Assembly: GCA_964577305.1 (NCBI GenBank)
Contig: CAZNYS010000001.1
Location: 124,001 to 188,000 of the forward strand
Source of the DNA: UBA9300 sp964577305
GTDB taxonomy: Bacteria; Bacteroidota; Bacteroidia; Bacteroidales; VadinHA17
Direction: 5' to 3'
Length of the DNA stretch: 64,000 bases
Shown: positions 34,751 to 44,228 of the stretch, piece by piece
Numbering within the stretch: position 1 is the stretch's first letter
Layout: each line of letters begins with the position of its first letter
The notes under the pieces: model-generated
Database searches by the model: none
The model's input: the letters and a program-made list of their open reading frames with translations, nothing else
What the model was told of the DNA's origin: nothing
Made by a program: the position numbers and the translations under genes

Positions 34751-36625
34751 CTCTTTTGCCCAGCTATTGTTCGAAAGGTCCCTGTCGAAGAAATATGGAT
34801 TACCCAGTTTAACTGATTTAAGGCTGCTTGCATCATCTATTTTTATTATCACTTCTGAGGATGATTTAAAAACTGCGGGTTTTTTATGAATTCTTTTGAT
34901 GCTGCCGTGCTCATATTCAAGTTCAAGGTAGACAGGCAATGGCAGACCTCCAATGTTTTTGATTATTACAGTACCCTCTTCAGTATCTACTGAGGCCAGT
35001 TCCAGTTCCTGTGTCTTAAATTCATAATACCAGGGCAACATGAGCCAGTCAAGGTCATACCCTGCTACTTCTTCGAAAATGGCAAACAGGTCCCATGGTG
35101 CCGGGTGTTTATGATGCCATCTTTCAGTAAAGATCTTCCATGCCCTGTTCATTTCTTCAGTGCCAAGCTGATCTTCAATGGTCATAAAGGCCTGGGACGA
35201 TCGGCTATAGCTGTTAAAATTTGATGCAAGCCCATCAAATATCGAGTATGTAGGAATCATCAGTGGAAGGTCATTGGCCGTGCCCGCAACTATATTGAAA
35301 ACCTGTCTGAAAGAACCTACAGTTCCTTCAGAATCGGCTTTACTCCACTTTATTCCCTGGTAAGTAGCCCAGCCTTCGTCCATCCATGCAAACCTTCTTT
35401 CATTAGTTCCGGTGAAAAAAGGCAGGTATGAGTGAGATATTTCGTGGAATATTACTTCATAGGCATTCGTTTCTGCGGACTGGTCTCCATTATTAACCAT
35501 CATGGGTGATTCCATTCCTCCGGCGCCTTCACCGCAGTTAAAGACCGTCATTGATGGCCATGGGTAAGCTACTCCGGGGCATTCAAAAGAGAGGTATTTA
35601 ATTGCATTCCTGGCGAACTGTGCAGCCTTATGATAATGCTTGCTTGAATCCGGGTAAACAGCTGAGATGAGAACCCGTCTGCCATCTTCAACCTCGAGGC
35701 CAGATGCATCCCAGACGTGTGTTTTGCTTGCTGCAAATGTAAAATCAGGTGTATTCGCAGATTTGAATTTCCAGGTCACTTTTTCCCTGTTGCCATGGTC
35801 CACAGGAAGATCATCTGATTTAATGATATTAACAATATCATCACCCTGTAAAGCATTATCTACCTTATCCTTTAGAGCAGCAGGATATACTTCTTCCGGG
35901 TTCTGTAGGGTGCCACCAGCCCATACCAGGTATCCTGCCGGTAATGTAATGCTCACATCATAGTTATTGAAGTCGTTATAGAACTCAACTATGCCTGCGT
36001 AATCGGTCATATCCCAGCCGTAGATATCATCATATACTGCAACCTGGGGATACCAGTATGCAATAAAGATCGCGTCATCCTCAAATACACCCTGCCTTAT
36101 GTTTATATTGGGATGCATATAGTATTTCCAGCTCAATTGCATGTTAATGGTGTTTCCGGATTTTAAAGATTCATCAAGCCGTACCAGAAGGTTGGTTGAT
36201 GTCCGGCTACGCATCAGCATAGCTGATGGTATTGTATCATCATCAATCAGAAGATCACCGTAACTTACCTGCCTTGTTTCGTTAAAAGGAAAGATATAGT
36301 AATTACGTATTGCAGCATCGGCCATCATATCGGGATAGCTGCGTAAGACTATCATATTAAGTTCATCAGGGCTCTCATTGTAATAAGTAATATTTACTTT
36401 CCCGCTTATCCATACGGTATCATTTTCAAATATCACCTCTGCATCCAGCTTATAATCGGAATGATTAATCCAATACTCAGAACCCGGCTTGCCATCCATT
36501 GTCCTGGTTTTATTCTCAATTGCTTTCTTAAACTCAAGTTGCACAGGTACATCCTGGGCAATGATAAGCTGCGTAGCCAGAAATATCAATAAAATTGTGG
36601 TTACTGGTTGTAGTCTCATAGTCAT
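34745..36625 (-). CDS. M1 family zinc metallopeptidase
   Basis: A 626-residue exported peptidase (signal peptide about 1-23). An N-terminal M1 beta-saddle domain (about 45-270) leads into the catalytic domain: GGMESP in place of the usual GxMEN substrate-binding motif, HEISH zinc motif, and the downstream DEGWATY Glu ligand 18 residues after the second His. The C-terminal part is short compared with aminopeptidase N (no ERAP1-type domain), as in many Bacteroidota exported M1 proteins. It likely trims peptides in the periplasm. Its last codons run into a 7-bp tandem repeat. Confidence 0.9.
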   Translation of the reverse strand: MTMRLQPVTTILLIFLATQLIIAQDVPVQLEFKKAIENKTRTMDGKPGSEYWINHSDYKLDAEVIFENDTVWISGKVNITYYNESPDELNMIVLRSYPDMMADAAIRNYYIFPFNETRQVSYGDLLIDDDTIPSAMLMRSRTSTNLLVRLDESLKSGNTINMQLSWKYYMHPNINIRQGVFEDDAIFIAYWYPQVAVYDDIYGWDMTDYAGIVEFYNDFNNYDVSITLPAGYLVWAGGTLQNPEEVYPAALKDKVDNALQGDDIVNIIKSDDLPVDHGNREKVTWKFKSANTPDFTFAASKTHVWDASGLEVEDGRRVLISAVYPDSSKHYHKAAQFARNAIKYLSFECPGVAYPWPSMTVFNCGEGAGGMESPMMVNNGDQSAETNAYEVIFHEISHSYLPFFTGTNERRFAWMDEGWATYQGIKWSKADSEGTVGSFRQVFNIVAGTANDLPLMIPTYSIFDGLASNFNSYSRSSQAFMTIEDQLGTEEMNRAWKIFTERWHHKHPAPWDLFAIFEEVAGYDLDWLMLPWYYEFKTQELELASVDTEEGTVIIKNIGGLPLPVYLELEYEHGSIKRIHKKPAVFKSSSEVIIKIDDASSLKSVKLGNPYFFDRDLSNNSWAKER

Positions 36626-36769
36626 GGTATTATCATTGATTGGTGAATAATTAGGTTTCTAATATGTAAAGACGTGGTTCATCATTTAATGATGCTTAAA
36701 AAAAGTCTTAATTCGTGCAACGCTGGGTATAATTATTCGTCATATTATTGATCCAAAAACCCAACAACA

Positions 36770-39142
36770 ATGATAAGAAATTTCTTCAAAGTGGCATTCC
36801 GTAATTTAATCAGAAATAAAGGGGTATCCTTTCTTAATATTTTCGGACTCTCAATCGGACTGGCAGCATCATTAATGATACTTTTATGGATACAGCATGA
36901 GGTAAGCTATGATAAGTTCTTTGATGATGCTGACCAGATATACAGGGTTGAGGAAGACCAGCATTACAGCGGGGATATATATCATGTAAATGTAACACCA
37001 TACCCCAGTGGAGCTGAATGGAAAAGGAGAATACCTGAAATTATTGAATACACAAGATTCAGTTACCTTCCCAGGGTACTGTTTGAGAAAGATGATATGC
37101 AAATGTTTGAGGATAACCTGAGGGGAGTTGATTCAACCTTTTTCAGGATGTTTTCATTCAGTTTCAAATCTGGTAATCCGTATACTGCACTTGCGGAGCC
37201 TCATACAATAGTCTTATCCGAAGAACTTGCAGAGAAATATTTCGGGGATGAGGATCCATTAGGGAAATCAATAACTATAGAGAAAAGGTTTGAATTCATG
37301 GTTACAGGGGTTCTCGAAACAATGCCTGATAATACCATTATAGATTTTGATGCAGTAATCCCTTTCCGATTTCTGGATGAAATCGGTCTAACCAATGAAG
37401 AGTGGGGCAGTAACAGTATAGTAACGTACGTGAAATGTGTTCCGGAGTTTGACCGGGAAGCTCTTGGAGAAAAGATGACAAATATACAGAGGGAATATGT
37501 GCCTGAATCCCTGACATATTTCATGGTTGCTGACCTGATCAGAATACATCTTCATGGATATTTTGGATACGAAAGATCACCCGGGGCAATTGTTTATATA
37601 TACATTTTTGGTGTTATAGGACTATTTGTACTGGTAATTGCATGTATAAATTTCATAAACCTTACTACAGCCAGATCATCACTCAGAGGTAAAGAAATAG
37701 GGGTTAAGAAAGTTGTAGGTGCACTAAAAGGAAATATGATTGTTCAATTTGTACTTGAATCAATCTTCCAGGTTTTTATTGCCCTGTTCTTTGCCCTTAT
37801 TATAATAGGACTGTTATTGCAGGTTTTCAATACAATCTCGGGTAAGGATTTTGACCTTGCCGATTTGTTTAGTCTTAGGTTCATTGCCGGATACCTGATT
37901 GTGGCAGTTACGGCAGGTTTTATAGCTGGTATCTACCCAGCTTTTTTCCTTTCTTCATTCAAAGCAGTAAACATACTCAAAGGTGAGTTTACAAAAGGGA
38001 AAAAGAGTGGTGGTTTGAGAAGGGTTCTGGTAATAATACAGTTTGTTCTTTCCATATTCCTGGCTGTAAGCGGTATAATTATTTATTCCCAGATGCAGCA
38101 TATGCGAAATCTTGACCTGGGGTATAACAAGGACAATCTTATATATATACCTGTAACAGAGGACTTTGAGTCAAAGTATAATGCAGTGAAAGATGAACTC
38201 AAAAGGAATCCCCTGATTGAAAAGGTATCCGCTTCATGGCTTAACCCGGTATATATAGGAAGCAATTCATCAGGTGTTGAATGGGAAGGAAAAGATCCTG
38301 ACCTTGACGTTCTATTTACCTTCAATGCTGTGGATTACGACCTGCTAGAAACAATGGGTTATGAAATAGCGGAGGGAAGGCCATTTTCAAGGGATTATCC
38401 CGGCGATATGGCTGTTGATACTGTAGGTAATTTCCTGGTAAATGAGGAGCTGGTAAGGATAATGAACGTTGATAACCCGGTAGGAAGATGGTTCAGGTTT
38501 ATGGGAGTGAGGGGTGAAATTGTGGGCGTATTAAAGGACTTCCATTTCAAGTCGGCCAGGGATAAGATTGAACCAATAGCAATATTCCTCGGACAACCTG
38601 AGAGATTCAACTATATATTCATAAGATTATCTTCTGCAAATCCTTCAGGTGCAATTGAAGCTATCAGGGATATCTGGTCCAAATCGATACCTGATTATCC
38701 TCTTACATTTGAATATGCGGATGAGGTATTAAATGAAATGTATGGGGGTGAACTCAGGATGAGCCAGCTGTTTAAGTATTTCACCATACTCGCAACTATA
38801 ATTGCAGCAATGGGTCTTTATGGATTATCATCGTTTATTGCTGAAAGGAGAACAAGGGAAATAGGTATAAGGAAAATTATGGGCTCAACTGTATCCAGGG
38901 TAGTAATGCTACTGTCTACCGAGGTTCTTTACCTTGTGCTTATAGCAACTGTAATAGGCTTTCCACTGTCATATCTTTATCTTAACAACTGGTTAAAAGA
39001 TTTCCCCTACAGGATTGATATTGGAGCAGGGGTATTTGTTATTGTAGGGTTTGCAGCACTTGCTATCTCCCTGCTCACCGTAAGCTTCCAGTCATACAGG
39101 GCAGCGGTTATAAACCCGGCATATGCAATAAGGAGAGAGTAA
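36770..39142 (+). CDS. FtsX/MacB-type ABC transporter permease, stand-alone
   Basis: A 790-residue membrane protein made of two MacB_PCD/FtsX units. Unit 1: TM at about 20-42, periplasmic domain, three TM helices (about 285-400). Unit 2: TM at about 425-450 (GGLRRVLVIIQFVLSIFLAV), periplasmic domain, three TM helices at about 665-780. The N-terminal MIRNFFKVAFRNLIRNKG is typical of this Bacteroidota family. No ATP-binding subunit is encoded next to it. Such eight-TM permeases are thought to act in envelope stress or peptide/lipid export as mechanotransmitters; substrate unknown. Confidence 0.88.
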   Translation: MIRNFFKVAFRNLIRNKGVSFLNIFGLSIGLAASLMILLWIQHEVSYDKFFDDADQIYRVEEDQHYSGDIYHVNVTPYPSGAEWKRRIPEIIEYTRFSYLPRVLFEKDDMQMFEDNLRGVDSTFFRMFSFSFKSGNPYTALAEPHTIVLSEELAEKYFGDEDPLGKSITIEKRFEFMVTGVLETMPDNTIIDFDAVIPFRFLDEIGLTNEEWGSNSIVTYVKCVPEFDREALGEKMTNIQREYVPESLTYFMVADLIRIHLHGYFGYERSPGAIVYIYIFGVIGLFVLVIACINFINLTTARSSLRGKEIGVKKVVGALKGNMIVQFVLESIFQVFIALFFALIIIGLLLQVFNTISGKDFDLADLFSLRFIAGYLIVAVTAGFIAGIYPAFFLSSFKAVNILKGEFTKGKKSGGLRRVLVIIQFVLSIFLAVSGIIIYSQMQHMRNLDLGYNKDNLIYIPVTEDFESKYNAVKDELKRNPLIEKVSASWLNPVYIGSNSSGVEWEGKDPDLDVLFTFNAVDYDLLETMGYEIAEGRPFSRDYPGDMAVDTVGNFLVNEELVRIMNVDNPVGRWFRFMGVRGEIVGVLKDFHFKSARDKIEPIAIFLGQPERFNYIFIRLSSANPSGAIEAIRDIWSKSIPDYPLTFEYADEVLNEMYGGELRMSQLFKYFTILATIIAAMGLYGLSSFIAERRTREIGIRKIMGSTVSRVVMLLSTEVLYLVLIATVIGFPLSYLYLNNWLKDFPYRIDIGAGVFVIVGFAALAISLLTVSFQSYRAAVINPAYAIRRE

Positions 39143-39168
39143 GCATTCAATTTATTCTTATACGGGGA

Positions 39169-39531
39169 TTATTTAACCTCTTCAATTTCGTCCCAGAAAT
39201 ACTGAAATTCAATGGACCGGTCATCAGGGTCTTTAGCATAGAAATGGTATATCCTGTAATTTGCATTATCCCTGGGTGCTGAGTCAGCAACATCTTCCAG
39301 TCGCCTGTAAATCTCATCCACCATTTCCCTGGTGGGGTAGAAGAATGTAAGGAGTGCACCTGTTTCATTCTTATCTCGCTGGCAGAAGCCGAAAAGCATA
39401 TTGCCGAAGCGGTATATTCGGCAGCCTCCCTGGTCGAGCCAGAGGACAGCCCCTACCTTTTCTGTATAGAATTTATGCAGTCTTTTAAGATTTGTTGTCT
39501 GGTAAAATACTATTCCTCCGTGGCTGTGCAT
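39169..39531 (-). CDS. VOC (glyoxalase/bleomycin-resistance) superfamily protein
   Basis: A 120-residue single VOC module: beta-alpha-beta-beta-beta repeats with GIVFYQTTNLKRLHKFY at the start and a second half ending in AKDPDDRSIEFQYF, the usual C-terminal Glu ligand position (E in IEFQ). The N-terminal His expected as the first metal ligand is near residue 2-4 (MHSHGG). Reaction unknown; related small proteins are simply called VOC family. It is convergent with the permease gene, 26 nt away. Confidence 0.8.
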   Translation of the reverse strand: MHSHGGIVFYQTTNLKRLHKFYTEKVGAVLWLDQGGCRIYRFGNMLFGFCQRDKNETGALLTFFYPTREMVDEIYRRLEDVADSAPRDNANYRIYHFYAKDPDDRSIEFQYFWDEIEEVK

Positions 39532-39918
39532 GATGTTCCGAATAGGTTTAGTGTAAAGGTAAAGAATTGTTGGAATAATAGGTTCCCCCTTTGAAGGGGG
39601 TTAGGAGGATGTAAATCCTATGGAATAATGGAACGATGGAATACTGGAATACTGGGGAAATATGTAAGGAACTGCATAATTTTAACATTCAAACTCATAT
39701 TTTCGCTAAGGATTCACAGATCCGAAGCCGGGAAGATATAAAATTTAAGATAGCCTTACGGAGAGTTTGAATCACTCGCTTGCCTGCGGCAAACTCGCGA
39801 CTCTCGGTTAACGATTTCAGATTTCAGAATTGGATAGACTTCTTAAATCTCAGATCTTAAATCAAAGCGATCCTTTGGTTGCTGTGCTCCCTGCACCCTG
39901 CACCCTGCCCCGTGCTCT
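39532..39918. repeat. 387-bp intergenic mosaic of hairpin and short repeats, no gene
   Basis: No coding frame is supported. From left: a hairpin CCCCCTTTGAAGGGGG (39585-39600) followed by TTAGGAGGATGT; tandem GGAATAnTGG-like units (about 39620-39655); a TTGCC-TGC-GGCAA hairpin (about 39779-39791); AT-rich AGATTTC/TTAAATC repeats (39809-39866) including CAGATCTTAAATC shared with 32991-33003; and CCCTGCACCCTGCACCCTGC at about 39890-39909. The left end must also carry the VOC gene promoter. Confidence 0.6.
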
Positions 39919-42555
39919 TTATCTCAGGCCGAAGCGGTATGACAGTTTAACCAGGAATATATTATTTGCCTTTTTATCCGTAAACAGGTCATGCATGTTA
40001 TTCCAGACCTCAAAATCACCTGCTGCAGAGTAAAAGTCCCTCGACTGCGACCATACCAGGTATGCAGTTGAGCCAGGGAGGAATTCCCATCTTACAACAA
40101 GGTTCGATAGCCATTCATCTACATTGAAGTCAGGATTACCAAAACCATAGTCAGTAGTTAAATCAGTATCTTCATCAATATTATAATAATCATCATCCGG
40201 GCTTATCTGAGCAGAAGTATATTCATGATATCGGTCAGATAATTCATCAGCCTTTGGATCAGTGATCATTTTGAAGCTGCTATACTCACCGGTGGCAATA
40301 AATGGCTGGCCCCAGTATTGAATGGTAAGGTCAGGCGTAATATTATAGTTTATCCTGAGAGACATACTCAGAACTTTCTGATCAATTTTCCCGAATATGT
40401 ACCTGTCGTCATCATTCATGCTTCGCCTTGTTATATACTGGAATTCATCTGATCGTACAGAATAGCCCGGGCTCAGTGATATACTCAAAGTATTGAGAGG
40501 CCTGATGGTAAGACTTACTCCATAAGAATAAGACAGTGAAACATCTTCAGCTTGGCCATTTACATTGCCATATAATGATGCTGACACCTTTTTTCTGTCG
40601 TCTGTTGAAACAGAGGACCAGAGCCTCCAGGAATTTGGTACGTACATTGACGGGCCGCCCCTCAACATACTGTTCGAGGTGTTATACAATCCGAAGCCTC
40701 CCCCGATGCCATAATACCAGAAGTTTTTCAGGTTGGCATTCACATTCCATTCATATCCTAACCCCTGCATATTACCACCGAAATCATTTGCAATATATAC
40801 ATCATTATTCAGGTTAAGGCTCCTGAAGATACTGAAAGGCTCGGTGAAGTTGTATCCTGTCCATAGTACGTTGAGCATTTGATCTGCTTCTCTCTGGTAA
40901 CCCATATCATTAATCTCCAGGCCCGGGCTTTTCAGGTTAGACAGCAGGAGGAAGTTCCATTTACCTCCTATCTTTCCAGCCTGCAATTTCCCTCCAAGGC
41001 CGGTAAGGCTTGTCCTGTCTTCATCCAGCTCCACATAGTCGGCATCGGGGCGCTGGAAGTACCTTGCCGACGACATCTGGGTATTAGTTATTGCCTCCTT
41101 TGATCCTTCCACATGGCTCATATACATGCTTGCGCTAATCATATAGTTCTTTTCCTTAAAGTACTGTTCAAAATCAATACCCGCTGTGGTGGCATTTTTG
41201 TGCAGATAATCCATTCCTGTGTTATCCAGCCGGCGTATAGTATTTGTTACTGCGCCCCCTATTATGGTATTTCCTTTATTGAAATCTTTCTGTACCCTTG
41301 CCAGGGAGTAGTTGGTAAGTGGTTCGATAACCTCAGTTGATCTCTGTCCTGCACTGTCGATCTTAGCTTTCACTTCTGCTGTAACGCTTTCAATGAAACC
41401 GACCGAAACACCGTTTTTTGTTTTTCCTGTAAGTTTGGCTGCCCCCAGTATATTTGTAAATGTAGGTATATCGGCATATTCATTTTCTTCCAGTGAGGGA
41501 TAACCATGAGGTCTTCTTCCAATACGCCTTGAATAAAAAAGGTTGTCATTCCCGACATCACCGTCGCCAAGTCCCACATTGAAGCTTGTTATGTTGCTGC
41601 CCTCGATAAAGAAAGGTCTTTTTTCCTCAAAGAATGTTTCGAAAGCAGTAAGGTTCACCTGGGAAGGGTCGGCTTCAACCTGTCCGAAGTCCGGGAACAA
41701 TGTAAGGTCGAGGGTAAGGTTATTGGTTACCCCTATTTTAGCATCCAGCCCTGCTTTGAATTGAGGATCACTGCCTGTCATGAACGGATTGCCCTCTTCC
41801 GGTTCATAAGTATTATAAGCGGCCACCCCGTAAGGCATGATATCAAATTGTTTCCTTGGCTCCACTTCTTCGAGGCCACCCAGTTCACCGGCAAGGTGTA
41901 TAATCCCAGGTGCATCACGCGGTATAGCTGGCCAGAAGCTCATTTCTTCATGCCTGAAGATCTGCCGGGCCACTATCAGACCCCAGACCTCGTCCGAGTT
42001 TTTCTGAAACCTCAGCTGGGTAAAAGGGATTTTCATTTCAGCAGCCCAGCCCCAGTCATGAACTCTGGCTTTCGACTGCCAGATGGGATCCCAGGAAGGA
42101 TCCTCATTCTGCCCGTCGTTTGACATTATCATATCAAACCTGACACCGGCTGAACTTACGCCAAATACAAATCCGGTACGCAGGTCATGGTAACTGTCAA
42201 AAAGTATAAAGATCATATCTCCCTCACCATTATCCCTGCGGCTCATCCTGTTTGTAATACTATCCGGGGATGAATCGAAAGCTTTTATGGCGATATACAG
42301 GTTAATATCATCATAACATATCTTGAATTCGGTTGGTTGTGAGGGAGGGCGGTTCTCATACGGCTGATGCTGAATAAGCCCACCTTCCCAGTTATTATGC
42401 AGCCATGCTTCGTCATCGAGATTTCCGTCAATAGACGGAGCGTTCTCAATGCGTACGGCCTTATAATACTTTTTTTCTTTTGGTGTATCCTGGCTGTAGG
42501 CAGAAAAATAAAGCCCTGCAAATACCACCAGGACCAAAGTCAGGTTCTTCATCAT
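39919..42555 (-). CDS. DUF5916 outer membrane protein with CBM9-like N-terminal domain
   Basis: An 878-residue exported protein (signal peptide about 1-21, ...FSAYSQ). Residues about 30-215 are a CBM9-like beta-sandwich (APSIDGNLDDEAWLHNNWEGG ... FTQLRF). The rest is a DUF5916 beta-barrel (about 230-878) with DLTLFPDFGQVEADPSQVNL and FFEEKRPFFIEGSNI, the most conserved family segments, and a C-terminal aromatic strand (FLVKLSYRFGLR). Known members are common in Bacteroidota and are of unproven function, sometimes linked to secreted peptidases. It stands alone in the peptidase-rich region. Confidence 0.88.
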   Translation of the reverse strand: MMKNLTLVLVVFAGLYFSAYSQDTPKEKKYYKAVRIENAPSIDGNLDDEAWLHNNWEGGLIQHQPYENRPPSQPTEFKICYDDINLYIAIKAFDSSPDSITNRMSRRDNGEGDMIFILFDSYHDLRTGFVFGVSSAGVRFDMIMSNDGQNEDPSWDPIWQSKARVHDWGWAAEMKIPFTQLRFQKNSDEVWGLIVARQIFRHEEMSFWPAIPRDAPGIIHLAGELGGLEEVEPRKQFDIMPYGVAAYNTYEPEEGNPFMTGSDPQFKAGLDAKIGVTNNLTLDLTLFPDFGQVEADPSQVNLTAFETFFEEKRPFFIEGSNITSFNVGLGDGDVGNDNLFYSRRIGRRPHGYPSLEENEYADIPTFTNILGAAKLTGKTKNGVSVGFIESVTAEVKAKIDSAGQRSTEVIEPLTNYSLARVQKDFNKGNTIIGGAVTNTIRRLDNTGMDYLHKNATTAGIDFEQYFKEKNYMISASMYMSHVEGSKEAITNTQMSSARYFQRPDADYVELDEDRTSLTGLGGKLQAGKIGGKWNFLLLSNLKSPGLEINDMGYQREADQMLNVLWTGYNFTEPFSIFRSLNLNNDVYIANDFGGNMQGLGYEWNVNANLKNFWYYGIGGGFGLYNTSNSMLRGGPSMYVPNSWRLWSSVSTDDRKKVSASLYGNVNGQAEDVSLSYSYGVSLTIRPLNTLSISLSPGYSVRSDEFQYITRRSMNDDDRYIFGKIDQKVLSMSLRINYNITPDLTIQYWGQPFIATGEYSSFKMITDPKADELSDRYHEYTSAQISPDDDYYNIDEDTDLTTDYGFGNPDFNVDEWLSNLVVRWEFLPGSTAYLVWSQSRDFYSAAGDFEVWNNMHDLFTDKKANNIFLVKLSYRFGLR

Positions 42556-42773
42556 TGGTTATTTAATCTCTATTTATATTATATTAAAGACGAAGAAGTC
42601 ACATGGATGTTGCAAGCACTTTCCGGATATAAATATTATCCAATTCCAAGTCCCTTAGAAACAGTATGCTAAACAAGAAAAATAGTCTGAGAGTCTGAGT
42701 GCCTCACGGTTCGGCAGGCTGTCAAACGTTCAAACTTTAATTTTCACCCGACAGCTTACTCAGGATGACAGGA
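42556..42773. other. Intergenic gap with a dispersed-repeat-like fragment
   Basis: No gene seen. The right end contains CTCAGGATGACA (42760-42771); its complement TGTCATCCTGAG is a phrase I know from dispersed elements in many bacterial genomes. The left end must hold the DUF5916 promoter, which I cannot identify. Confidence 0.4.
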
Positions 42774-43283
42774 TTAATCGTCATATAATTGCAGGAACTC
42801 GAATGAATTTCCCTGGTGCTTAAGGAAGCGTATAAAGTCATTTTTTGAGATAATCAGGGAAGCAGTGTTAACATTGGGATGGAAGGAGAGATTATCAAAA
42901 TCAAGAAGCTTTTTATCGATAAAAATATGTACATGTTTATCATTATCGTTTATCAGTCCGAATGGGGATACTGATCCCGGATTCAATCCAAGGTATTTCT
43001 TCAGTCTTTTCTCGGAGGCGAAGGTAAGCTTACCCAGTTTCAGCCTTGATTCCAGGTCTTTCATATTAAGCTTTCTCAGGTGCTCCAGAATTACCAGATA
43101 GTGTTTATTGCCTTTATGGTTGCGGAGAAATATATTCTTACACCTGCCTGAATCGTAATTTTTCCAGTACCTGGTTGCTTCTTCAATTGTATTTACCGGG
43201 GGATGTTCGCGGTAGTGAAAAGGTATATCCAGTTTGTCAAGGACTGTATAGAGTTCTTTTTGTCCTCTCATTATTTTATTCAT
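42774..43283 (-). CDS. ProX/YbaK-type prolyl-tRNA editing protein
   Basis: A 169-residue YbaK/EbsC-domain protein of the ProX (PrdX) type: HYREHPPVNTIEEA at the start, KNIFLRNHKGNKHYLVIL with the conserved lysine of the editing site, and SVSPFGLINDNDKHVHIFID. Free-standing ProX hydrolyses mischarged Ala-tRNA-Pro in the cytoplasm. Its start overlaps the upstream SiaC-type gene by 8 nt, so the two are co-translated. Confidence 0.88.
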   Translation of the reverse strand: MNKIMRGQKELYTVLDKLDIPFHYREHPPVNTIEEATRYWKNYDSGRCKNIFLRNHKGNKHYLVILEHLRKLNMKDLESRLKLGKLTFASEKRLKKYLGLNPGSVSPFGLINDNDKHVHIFIDKKLLDFDNLSFHPNVNTASLIISKNDFIRFLKHQGNSFEFLQLYDD

Positions 43284-43668
43284 GTCTTTCTATATACACA
43301 AAATCTATTTCAGCAAGAATCGCAAGATCTTCACCTGCTTCCCGGCAATCGGGATCTTCAGGGTCATAGAACCAGTTAATTGTTGTTGGTATTCCCTCTT
43401 CTTTTATTGATTTCAGTATCATTACTATATCATACAGGAATTTAGCCGTAGATGAATTGAAATATACAAGGTCCAGTTGAAGGATAAAAGGATTATCTTC
43501 ACTGTATATTGAGTCGTCATTGATAAGTATGTTCTTATAGTCAGTTAACCATTGCACTATAGGTTCATATATTTTCCTTATGTTTTCAGGTCGGCTGATT
43601 CCTGAGATCCTGAAAACATTATCCTCGTGCGATAAAGTTACTTCAGGCATAGATTCTGATGGTGCCAT
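43276..43668 (-). CDS. SiaC-family (DUF1987) regulatory phosphoprotein
   Basis: A 130-residue protein of the SiaC/DUF1987 family. ATG 43668 is chosen over the in-frame GTG at 43722, because family members are about 125-130 residues and begin close to a segment like IEKLYMAPSESMPEV. The conserved phosphorylatable region is YFNSSTAKFLYDI. In Pseudomonas SiaC is phosphorylated by SiaB and dephosphorylated by SiaA, and controls a diguanylate cyclase; here no SiaA or SiaB is adjacent, so the partner is unknown. It overlaps the ProX gene by 8 nt. Confidence 0.82.
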   Translation of the reverse strand: MAPSESMPEVTLSHEDNVFRISGISRPENIRKIYEPIVQWLTDYKNILINDDSIYSEDNPFILQLDLVYFNSSTAKFLYDIVMILKSIKEEGIPTTINWFYDPEDPDCREAGEDLAILAEIDFVYIERHE

Positions 43669-43733
43669 GTAAAGTTTTTCCACTTTTTCAATTCTGTTTA
43701 TGCAAATATGCAATTTCCTCACAAATAAGACAA

Positions 43734-44228
43734 TTATTCATCCCAGAAAAGTTTCCCACCTTCATTTTCTTCAAGATATCCTTTATCTTCAAGCAGATCA
43801 TTTCTTTCAGAAGCTTCCACTGCAAGCTGATCGCAGCGTTCGTTGCCCTGTATTCCGCTGTGGCCTTCTACCCACCTGAATGTCACATTATGTAAACGGT
43901 ATACCTTGAGGAAGCGTTTCCAGAGATCAGAATTCTTTTTTTTCCTGAATGCTTTTCTCTCCCATTCAAACACCCAGCCTTTATTAACAGCGTCTGCAAC
44001 ATATTTGGAATCAGTATATACAACAACATCAGAACTTTTGTATTTCAGTTCTTCCAGTCCTTTTATCACTGCCAGCAGTTCCATCCGGTTATTGGTTGTT
44101 AGTTTGTAACCCGCCGACAGTTCTTTCTTATGCTTATCGGTCTGGAGTACTACCCCGTACCCTCCCGGACCGGGATTTCCTTTTGCAGCGCCATCGGTAA
44201 AAATAATGATGCGTTTTTTCATTATCAT
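43734..44228 (-). CDS. rnhA: Ribonuclease HI
   Basis: A 164-residue RNase H fold with all catalytic acids: D12 in FTDGAAKGNPGPGGYG, Glu in NNRMELLAV, Asp in VVYTDSKYV and the C-terminal Asp in GNERCDQLA. It degrades the RNA of RNA-DNA hybrids in the cytoplasm. The ATG at 44228 overlaps the MarC stop (ATGA), so translation is coupled. It ends with an acidic extension (EENEGGKLFWDE) beyond the E. coli length. RNase HII is encoded nearby at 47304-47921. Confidence 0.93.
   Translation of the reverse strand: MIMKKRIIIFTDGAAKGNPGPGGYGVVLQTDKHKKELSAGYKLTTNNRMELLAVIKGLEELKYKSSDVVVYTDSKYVADAVNKGWVFEWERKAFRKKKNSDLWKRFLKVYRLHNVTFRWVEGHSGIQGNERCDQLAVEASERNDLLEDKGYLEENEGGKLFWDE

Noticed and set aside
39585..39909. 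CRISPR array in the repeat-rich gap
   Set aside because: Units are short, imperfect and not spaced by unique spacers; no cas genes lie in the window.
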